In this document: one piece after another, positions 58,181 to 64,000 of the stretch | Numbering within the stretch: the stretch's first letter is position 1 | Layout of the letters: every line of letters starts with the position of its first letter | Assembly: GCA_028870665.1 (NCBI GenBank) | Contig: JAGWPB010000001.1 | Location: forward strand, 37,216 to 101,215 | From: Lysobacteraceae bacterium | GTDB lineage: Bacteria; Pseudomonadota; Gammaproteobacteria; Xanthomonadales; Rhodanobacteraceae | Length of the DNA: 64,000 nt | Direction: 5' to 3' | The notes under the pieces: model-generated | What the model was told of the DNA's origin: nothing | The model's database searches: none | Seen by the model: only the letters and a program-made list of their open reading frames with translations | Program-made: the position numbers and the translations under genes

Positions 58181-60007
58181 ATGTGCGGAATCGTCGCCGC
58201 CGTTGCCCAGCGCGATGTCGCGCCGATCCTGATCGAGGGTCTCAAGGCGCTGGAATACCGCGGCTACGACTCGGCGGGCCTGGCTGTGCTCGGCGCCAAC
58301 GGCATCCGCCGCGTGCGTGCCAAGGGCAAGGTGCGCGAGATGGAGTCCCTGTATCTGGCCGATCCGTTCCCCGGCGGCACCGGCATCGCGCACACGCGAT
58401 GGGCCACGCACGGAGTGCCCAGCGAGATCAACGCGCACCCGCAGGCGGCCGGCCGCGTCGCGGTGGTGCACAACGGCATCATCGAAAACCACGTCACGCT
58501 GCGCAGCGAATTGCAGGCACGCGGCCGCGTGTTCACCTCGGAAACCGACACCGAGGTGATCGCGCATCTGATCGACGACCTGATCGGGCAAGGTCACGGC
58601 CTGCGCGAGGCCGTGCTGGCCGCGGCTCGCCGGCTGGAAGGCGCCTATGCGATCGCGGTGATCAGCCAGAGCGAACCCGATCGCGTGGTTGGCGCACGCC
58701 GCGGCGCGCCGCTGGTGATCGGCCTCGGCATCGGCGAGAACTTTCTGGGCTCGGACGTGCAGGCGCTGATCAAGGTGACCAACCGCGTGATCTATCTCGA
58801 AGAGGACGACATCGCCGAGATCAGCCGCGAGGCGGCGACGACCTACACGCTGGACGGTCGGCCGGCCCATCGCGCCATCCACCAGAGCGAACTGACTGCA
58901 GACGCGGTCGAACGCGGCGAATACCGGCACTACATGCAGAAGGAGATCTTCGAGCAGCCGCGCGCCGTCGCCGACACGCTCGAAGGTCGCATCGGCGCCA
59001 ACGGCGTGCTGCCCAACATCTTCGGCAGCGACGGCGACCGTCTGCTTGAGCGCGCATGCGGACTGCACATCGTCGCCTGCGGCACCAGTTACCACGCCGG
59101 GCTGGTGGCCAAGATCTGGATCGAGCAACTGGCACGGCTGCCGGTCAGCGTCGAGGTGGCCAGCGAGTACCGCTACCGCGACGTGGTGGTGCCCGCCGCT
59201 ACCCTGTTCGTGGCCGTATCGCAGTCGGGCGAAACCGCCGACACCCTGGCGGCACTGCGCGAGTCGCGGCGACGCGGCTATCTCGGCTCACTGGCGTTGT
59301 GCAACGTACCGGAATCCTCACTGGTGCGTGAGGCCGACCTCAAGCTGATGACTCGTGCCGGCCCCGAGATCGGCGTTGCCTCGACCAAGGCTTTCACTAC
59401 CCAGCTGACCGCGTTCGCCCTGCTGGCGCTGCAGCTGGGCCATATGCATGGTCTGGACGGCGAACGTTATCGCGCATTGTGCGCCGAGCTGATGCACTTG
59501 CCGCGCGCCATCGAGAGCGCACTGGCGCTGGAGCCGGCGATCGAGACGATGGCGGCGCGCCTGGTGCATCGCCAGCACGCGCTGTTCCTCGGTCGCGGCA
59601 CCCAATATGCCGTGGCGATGGAAGGCGCGCTCAAGCTCAAGGAGATTTCCTACATCCATGCCGAGGCCTACCCGGCCGCTGAACTCAAGCACGGCCCGCT
59701 GGCGCTGGTGGACGAAAACATGCCGGTGATCGCCGTCGCGCCGAACAACGAGCTGCTCGACAAACTGCAGTCGAACCTGCAGGAAGTACGCGCCCGCGGC
59801 GGCGAGCTGTATGTGATCGCCGATCGCGGTGCCACGCTTGAGCATGAGGACGCCGCGCGCACGCTGCGTCTGGATGCCGGAGGCAGCTTCATTGCACCGG
59901 CGGTGTTCACCGTGCCGTTGCAGCTGCTGGCCTATCACGTCGCGGTACTTCGCGGCACCGACGTCGATCAGCCGCGCAATCTGGCGAAATCCGTCACGGT
60001 GGAATGA
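58181..60007 (+). CDS. glmS: Glutamine-fructose-6-phosphate aminotransferase GlmS
   Basis: Makes glucosamine-6-phosphate for peptidoglycan and LPS. The 608-residue protein starts MCGIVAAVAQRDV with the Ntn-type catalytic Cys at position 2 after Met removal, so ATG 58181 is fixed. The glutaminase domain includes RWATHGVPSEINAHPQ and HNGIIEN; two SIS domains follow with CGTSYHAGLVAK, SQSGETADTL, GRGTQYAVAMEGALKLKE and the C-terminal LAKSVTVE. It converges with the barrel gene with only six bases between. No glmS-type ribozyme is seen. Confidence 0.98.
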   Translation: MCGIVAAVAQRDVAPILIEGLKALEYRGYDSAGLAVLGANGIRRVRAKGKVREMESLYLADPFPGGTGIAHTRWATHGVPSEINAHPQAAGRVAVVHNGIIENHVTLRSELQARGRVFTSETDTEVIAHLIDDLIGQGHGLREAVLAAARRLEGAYAIAVISQSEPDRVVGARRGAPLVIGLGIGENFLGSDVQALIKVTNRVIYLEEDDIAEISREAATTYTLDGRPAHRAIHQSELTADAVERGEYRHYMQKEIFEQPRAVADTLEGRIGANGVLPNIFGSDGDRLLERACGLHIVACGTSYHAGLVAKIWIEQLARLPVSVEVASEYRYRDVVVPAATLFVAVSQSGETADTLAALRESRRRGYLGSLALCNVPESSLVREADLKLMTRAGPEIGVASTKAFTTQLTAFALLALQLGHMHGLDGERYRALCAELMHLPRAIESALALEPAIETMAARLVHRQHALFLGRGTQYAVAMEGALKLKEISYIHAEAYPAAELKHGPLALVDENMPVIAVAPNNELLDKLQSNLQEVRARGGELYVIADRGATLEHEDAARTLRLDAGGSFIAPAVFTVPLQLLAYHVAVLRGTDVDQPRNLAKSVTVE

Positions 60008-60013
60008 ATACGC

Positions 60014-61354
60014 TCAGAGCATGAACGGGACCTTGAAACCCATCGTGACATCAGGCGCGTCCGGAGTCAGGCCGACGCCCAGCGAAGCGACCAGGGTGAA
60101 CTTCGGGCTGATCGCATAGGTCATGCCCAGATTCAACGCGGCGGCGTTGCCATCGCTGCCGATTACGCCTTGCCAGTAGCCGAGATTGTCTGCTCGCACG
60201 CGGGTGGCGCCATTGAACCGGTGCGTGAGCGCCATGCTCAGGCTGGTGCGTTCATTCAGGGCGAACGCCACGCCGACGCCGTAGTTGAAAGCGTTGCCGA
60301 GATCGACCCGCCCCGGATTGCGGGTGGCGGGATTGGTGTCGAGATCGTCGAAGTGGCGCGCGAAGGTATGCGTGTAACCGATGCTGGCGAACAGGATCGC
60401 GGGATCCAGCGTCTTGACGAATGACAGCCCCGCCGACGCACCCCACACGCCGTTGCCTGTCGGCTGCGTCTCCGGTACTGCAAACTGGATGTAATCGCCC
60501 TGGCTTTCAAGCACCCGCCAACTGATGCCGTAGGGTGCGCGCCCGGTCGGGATGCTGACGCTGGTGTTGAGCACGATATCGGGCCGGGTCGCGGTCTCGC
60601 CAAACAGTCGGTAGCTGACGCCGCCGATGACGTCGCCAACATGCGCATCCGATCCGACCTGTTGCTCCGCAACCACCGCCGCCGCGCCGCCCGCGCCACC
60701 TTTCTGATAGGTGGTCCAGCGCTGAAGCACGGGCACATCGACATTGACGGTCAGATTGGGCGTCAGCGAGTAACGCGCCGAGCCGGTAAAGGTGAAGGTG
60801 TCGGACTCGACATTCTCGATCGCGATATTCCCGAGAAAGATCGCATCCAGTGCGAGAAACCCGTTGAGGGTGAGCTGCTTACGATCATAGCGGGCGTAGG
60901 TCATGCCCGCCTCGAGGATCAGGGGCTGATTGAACACCGCATGCTCCTGCAGCAGCACATCCTCAACACTGCGCGAAGCGCCAGCCGAACGCGTGGCAAT
61001 CGGGGGGCGGTTGGCGTCTTCGGCCTGAACCTGCGCCACAGCGCTGGCACCAGGCGCCGCCGAGACGGAGTTGTCCGCAATCATCGGTGCCGTCACTGGC
61101 GGCACGGCCGGAGCGCTCTGGACCGCTGCGCTCCCGCTCATCCGCGCAGTCAGCGCCTGCAGACGAGCGTCAATCTCGCGTAGCTTGCGAACTTCCTCCG
61201 CGTAGTGCTGCTTGAGCGTCTGCAGCTCGCGCTGCAGCACCTGCACCTGGGCCGCATCACTACCTGTCTGCTCGTCGGCCGCGAGCAATGGCTCCGGGTC
61301 CAGCGCCGAGAGTGTCATCAGCCCCAGCAACGCGCGCTCACGAATGCTCCGCAT
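60014..61354 (-). CDS. FapF-like outer-membrane barrel with N-terminal coiled coil
   Basis: A 446-residue exported protein: a basic N-terminus and hydrophobic signal (MRSIRERALLGLMTLSALDP), a coiled coil at about 34-72 (VQVLQRELQTLKQHYAEEVR), an Ala/Pro linker, then from about 160 a beta-barrel of alternating strands (FLALDAIFLGNIAIENVES, ARYSLTPNLTVNVDVPVL, KFTLVASLGVGLTPDAPDVT) ending MGFKVPFML, an outer-membrane C-terminus. This layout, with a C39 protease gene upstream, matches FapF, the amyloid export channel; phenol-degradation MetA-type transporters share the barrel. An upstream start at 61474 would mask the signal peptide. Confidence 0.75.
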   Translation of the reverse strand: MRSIRERALLGLMTLSALDPEPLLAADEQTGSDAAQVQVLQRELQTLKQHYAEEVRKLREIDARLQALTARMSGSAAVQSAPAVPPVTAPMIADNSVSAAPGASAVAQVQAEDANRPPIATRSAGASRSVEDVLLQEHAVFNQPLILEAGMTYARYDRKQLTLNGFLALDAIFLGNIAIENVESDTFTFTGSARYSLTPNLTVNVDVPVLQRWTTYQKGGAGGAAAVVAEQQVGSDAHVGDVIGGVSYRLFGETATRPDIVLNTSVSIPTGRAPYGISWRVLESQGDYIQFAVPETQPTGNGVWGASAGLSFVKTLDPAILFASIGYTHTFARHFDDLDTNPATRNPGRVDLGNAFNYGVGVAFALNERTSLSMALTHRFNGATRVRADNLGYWQGVIGSDGNAAALNLGMTYAISPKFTLVASLGVGLTPDAPDVTMGFKVPFML

Positions 61355-61486
61355 GATGCGAACCCCCAGTCGTTTGTGCTCAGTGCTGCCATCAGGGCAT
61401 CTGACTGCAGCGAGCGGGATGCGTGTTACGGGACCCAGGAACTTGTCGTAACGGAAATAATCGAAAAAATGCATCGCCAGGCGTCG

Positions 61487-61849
61487 TCATACACGAATGA
61501 TGCTCTCTTTCAACGAATAGAGAATAGCGATGACTTCGCTTTGGGAGTCGACGTCCACATCATGCTTTTTCAACGCATTGAGAATGTCATCCATTACTGC
61601 CAAATATTCTTGTTCGCTGATGTTCATGCCCTTGTGAGCAGCAAGCATGTCTTTGCCCGTGTATGGTTCCGGGCCGCCGGAGCCTGCGCCGAAAAATTCG
61701 CGCGCCATCCGCTTGGCATGTCCTATATCCTTGATGGCCTCGAAGCGGGCCTTGACGATAGGATTATCCAGATGCGCGGCGATGACATCATCCACGATGC
61801 GGGCAATGCCATTCGCCCCACCAAGGCGTTGATAGAGCGTTGCGGTCAT
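61487..61849 (-). CDS. Group 1 truncated hemoglobin
   Basis: A 120-residue haem protein of the trHbI (GlbN) group. It has LYQRLGGANGIARIVDDVIAAHLDNPIVKARF, HAKRMAREFFGAGSGGPEPYTGKDMLAAHKGMNIS with proximal H72, and the GG turns of the two-over-two fold. Such proteins bind O2 or detoxify NO. ATG 61849 has a GAGAGG upstream; the longer frame is unsupported. It lies between the FapE-like and FapF-like genes; base composition is less GC-rich than its neighbours. Encoded 132 bases before the barrel start. Confidence 0.92.
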   Translation of the reverse strand: MTATLYQRLGGANGIARIVDDVIAAHLDNPIVKARFEAIKDIGHAKRMAREFFGAGSGGPEPYTGKDMLAAHKGMNISEQEYLAVMDDILNALKKHDVDVDSQSEVIAILYSLKESIIRV

Positions 61850-61948
61850 ATCGTACCTCTCAGTGCTTGAGTTATGTACGACAATTGAATCAAACGACAC
61901 TTTGCGAGTGATCTAAGGTTGCTGTAAAATCGCGGCTCAGATTTTCAT

Positions 61949-62350
61949 TCAGAGCATGCCACGCAAGAGTCTGACTTTCTCGCCACGCGGGGTCAGGACG
62001 GCCAGTACCGCTGCCACGACAAGGAGCGCGGGCACATCACCAAGGAGATGGCCAGCGCTGCCCGCACTGGTAAACGACTGAGCCGCCATGATCCCGCCAT
62101 GCACCACGCTTGACCAGACAGTGAACCAGATCAGGCTGAGATGATCGAGTGGATTCCGTGCGGCGATGATCAGGAAAATGCCGAGAGTCGCGTAAATACC
62201 TATGATCATCGGCGGATAGTTCGAATGGCCCGTGTGCCACACCCAACCGGATGGCCAGACGATCATGAGCAGGTAGATCCCGGCAACGAACATCAAGCCG
62301 GTCAATACCAGCGCGATCTGCAGATACTTGAGCGGGTGAATGTCGGTCAT
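61949..62350 (-). CDS. DUF6632-like four-helix membrane protein
   Basis: A 133-residue inner-membrane protein with four hydrophobic helices (LQIALVLTGLMFVAGIYLLMIVWP, MIIGIYATLGIFLIIAARNP, LSLIWFTVWSSVVHGGIMAA, LLGDVPALLVVAAVLAVL). The blocks IYATLGIFLIIAARNPLDHLSLIWFTVWSS and HLLGDVPALL fit a DUF6632-type family as I recall it. No function is known. It follows the FapE-like gene by 124 bases and precedes the globin by 99 bases; that AT-richer gap could hold a globin promoter, but I found no clear boxes. Confidence 0.75.
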   Translation of the reverse strand: MTDIHPLKYLQIALVLTGLMFVAGIYLLMIVWPSGWVWHTGHSNYPPMIIGIYATLGIFLIIAARNPLDHLSLIWFTVWSSVVHGGIMAAQSFTSAGSAGHLLGDVPALLVVAAVLAVLTPRGEKVRLLRGML

Positions 62351-62474
62351 GGCAGCTTCCTTCGAGTTTTACCGCTTGGCGGCGAGGCGGGCTGCCAGTG
62401 CGTGGACGGAATCAATGCAGATCACAGCTCAGCCGATAATGAAATGCGCGAGCCCGGCCCGAGGCATATCGCTC

Positions 62475-63263
62475 TCAGGGATGGCCAAGCCCACGCATTT
62501 GGGACAGCGACTGCGCGACGTTCTGCCGCAGCAGGCTCGTCAGATCCATCTGCTGCAGCACCAGTGTCATCTGCAACTGGTTGGTAATTAGGTGGTTGTC
62601 GCCCAGCACGGTGGCGCTTTGCAGCACGCTGCCCATGCCGGCGCCGTTGCCGCGAATCAACTGCTGGACCAGACCCTGGTCGGCCAGCGCCAAGGTCACA
62701 CCGATGCCGTCCGGTGTGAACGCAACCTGCGCACTGGCACCGTCACTGGCTAACTGCGCCGAATCCGGACCGCCGCCAGCGGTACTACCGGAGGGTATGG
62801 CGCCCAGTACGTCCAGACGCAAGGTGTTGCCGACGCGGTTGTGGTCGCCGGTCACCTGGATGTTCTGTACCAGGCCTGAGGCGTTGGCGACGCCGCTGCT
62901 GTCGATCGTGCGCCCGGAGGTGTCGGCCAGTGTTCCATGCGGCCCGATGCTCGTGATACTGACCGTTGGCGTGAAGCTGATTACCGGTACTCCGCTGCGA
63001 AAATCGATATTCACCAAGGCGCTGCCGCTGAGCAGGCGACCATCCGGCATCTGCCAGCTCGACAGCATCTGCACGCCGAAATAGAGCACCGTATTGCTGC
63101 CGACCAGATAGCGGCCGCGCATGTCGCCCAGAGTGGCCTCGGGCAACTCCTGCAGGCCGCGGGCCAGCGGACGACCCATATCCGCAGCGCTTGCGGTACC
63201 GCCCAGGCAACTGGCGCACGCCAGCGCCGCTGCAATCGTCAACCCCATCACTCGCGTCGGCAT
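62475..63263 (-). CDS. Secreted protein of a Fap-like amyloid cluster (FapE-like)
   Basis: A 262-residue exported protein with signal peptide (MGLTIAAALACASCLGGTASA). The mature part is Gly/Ser/Asn/Gln-rich with repeated hydrophobic strands. Two related motifs are visible, NIQVTGDHNRVGNTLRLDV and ATVLGDNHLITNQLQMTLV, resembling the NNASGNIGVNxAAGDxNxQxN pattern of Fap components. A GAGGGAG Shine-Dalgarno precedes ATG 63263. The gene starts 11 bases after the C39 peptidase gene, the place of fapE in Pseudomonas. It could instead be a minor subunit; the assignment rests on context and this pattern. Confidence 0.65.
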   Translation of the reverse strand: MPTRVMGLTIAAALACASCLGGTASAADMGRPLARGLQELPEATLGDMRGRYLVGSNTVLYFGVQMLSSWQMPDGRLLSGSALVNIDFRSGVPVISFTPTVSITSIGPHGTLADTSGRTIDSSGVANASGLVQNIQVTGDHNRVGNTLRLDVLGAIPSGSTAGGGPDSAQLASDGASAQVAFTPDGIGVTLALADQGLVQQLIRGNGAGMGSVLQSATVLGDNHLITNQLQMTLVLQQMDLTSLLRQNVAQSLSQMRGLGHP

Positions 63264-63274
63264 CACACACTCCC

Positions 63275-63976
63275 TCAAAACAGATCTGCATGGGTGAATC
63301 CGAAATCGAGCAATTCGCCATCGGAAATAGGACTCTGCAGCGCAAACAGCGCGCGCGCACTGGGCGGACCGGAACGATCGAACAGCACCGTGTCGCGATC
63401 GAATCCGCTGCCGATCACGGCGAACACGGCCTTGCTCGGCCACATGCGCTGAAAGTCGGCCAGCGCATACGACTTGTTGCCCAGCGCCGGATCGGCCACG
63501 TCGACGCGACCTCCGGCAACGCGCTTGAGCACGACGAAATGCTTGTAACCTTGAGTATCCAGCAAGACGATCGTGGGGATGCGCAGGCTCTGCAGCCGCT
63601 GCAGGTCGACACGGTACCCACGCCCTCGCATACCCAGGCTTTCGACGTAGCGCTTGATGTCGAGTAGTGAAAAACCCCGCTCGCGCACCAACGCCGGATC
63701 GGCGACGGCGAGCATGCCCTGCATCACGACGTTCTCGTCCACGTCCATGCGGTAGGCATAGCGCAGCAAGGTCGCCAGTGCCGCCGCGCCGCAGCTGAAG
63801 TCAGTCCGCTGCGGGATCAGGTTGACGTAGCGCGACTCGCGCAAGCTGACCACATTGCGCGCCAACAGGCTTCCGTCGGGCAGCACGCCGCCAAAACGGA
63901 CGTCCGCGGCATCGACGCCGAAGCTCGCCAGCAGGACAGCCGCCGAGGTGATCGCACGGAACAGGATCCGCTCCAT
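63275..63976 (-). CDS. C39-family cysteine peptidase, FapD-like
   Basis: A 233-residue exported papain-like protease. A signal peptide ends near VDAADVRFGG. The active site is QRTDFSCGAAALATLLRYAY (oxyanion Q56, nucleophile C62), GYKHFVVLKRV (H145) and VDVADPALGNKSY (D162), a complete C39 triad. Unlike bacteriocin-transporter C39 domains it is free-standing, as is FapD, which supports amyloid secretion in the Fap system. ATG 63976 has GGGGAG upstream. The next upstream genes, beyond the window edge, should tell whether amyloid subunits are present. Confidence 0.8.
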   Translation of the reverse strand: MERILFRAITSAAVLLASFGVDAADVRFGGVLPDGSLLARNVVSLRESRYVNLIPQRTDFSCGAAALATLLRYAYRMDVDENVVMQGMLAVADPALVRERGFSLLDIKRYVESLGMRGRGYRVDLQRLQSLRIPTIVLLDTQGYKHFVVLKRVAGGRVDVADPALGNKSYALADFQRMWPSKAVFAVIGSGFDRDTVLFDRSGPPSARALFALQSPISDGELLDFGFTHADLF

Positions 63977-64000
63977 CGATACTCCCCGCCGCTTGCTGCC

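Noticed and set aside
61355-61474. Forty-residue N-terminal extension of the FapF-like protein (start at 61474)
   Set aside because: It would bury the signal peptide MRSIRERALLGLMTLSAL, and outer-membrane proteins need it at the N-terminus.
61850-61948. FNR-type box (TTGAT half-site) before the truncated hemoglobin
   Set aside because: Only one half-site is present; the second half does not match ATCAA at the required spacing.
62351-62474. CRP-like TGTGA half-site ahead of the DUF6632-like gene
   Set aside because: The partner TCACA half is absent at 6-base spacing.

Overview
The window is about 64 kb of high-GC bacterial chromosome. Gene content and order point to a gammaproteobacterium of the order Xanthomonadales (Lysobacterales). 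Marker blocks are purE-purK beside a Trm112-like gene, sspA-sspB beside petA-petB-petC, miaB-phoH-ybeY-corC, and thrS-infC-rpmI-rplT-pheS-pheT-ihfA-merR-tRNA-Pro. The genus cannot be set from the sequence alone. Nearly all of it is densely packed housekeeping DNA with many 1-4 nt stop/start overlaps. I saw no insertion sequence, prophage, integrase or CRISPR array.

Layout. 1-9.7 kb: end of a DUF2007 gene, glnS, a nucleoside deaminase, rlmM, a TVP38-type membrane protein, purEK, a Trm112-like protein, a large DUF1631 protein with an in-frame GTGGCG microsatellite, and nadC. 9.8-15.8 kb: sspB, sspA, the cytochrome bc1 operon petABC, a DegS-type protease and a lytic transglycosylase. 15.9-22.1 kb: miaB, phoH, ybeY, corC, a DUF4105 protein and corA; phoH and ybeY are separated by a GGGTCCC-type repeat block. 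22.1-26.6 kb: an S9 peptidase and a ColS/ColR-like two-component pair. 26.7-30.5 kb: tesA divergent from an ABC ATPase/permease pair, with overlapping start codons.

30.6-33.3 kb holds an ECF sigma cassette with small membrane proteins and a GSGD-repeat (DUF4097-like) exported protein. 33.6-42.7 kb: mazG, cysQ-nudE, bioA-rsmE, suhB, trmJ, an ExoD-like protein, a CNNM/CBS protein, an unknown gene and a catalytically dead MGMT homologue of the ATL type. 42.8-46.4 kb: a four-gene operon of ABC transporter plus DesK/DesR-like pair. 46.6-49.4 kb: a class III aminotransferase, a REP-like element, pip and tRNA-Pro(GGG). 49.4-56.9 kb: the translation block merR/ihfA/pheT/pheS/rplT/rpmI/infC/thrS, read on the minus strand, with hairpins ahead of pheS, a probable AUC start for infC, and a structured thrS leader. 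57.1-60.0 kb: a UDP-glucuronate 4-epimerase-like gene and glmS, both feeding surface sugar synthesis.

The most distinctive region is the right end (60.0-64 kb, minus strand). A C39-family peptidase, a secreted protein with a GDHN-type motif and a coiled-coil outer-membrane barrel resemble FapD, FapE and FapF of the functional-amyloid (Fap) secretion system. A DUF6632-like membrane protein and a group 1 truncated hemoglobin lie between the E-like and F-like genes. Amyloid subunit genes, if present, would lie just beyond the right edge.
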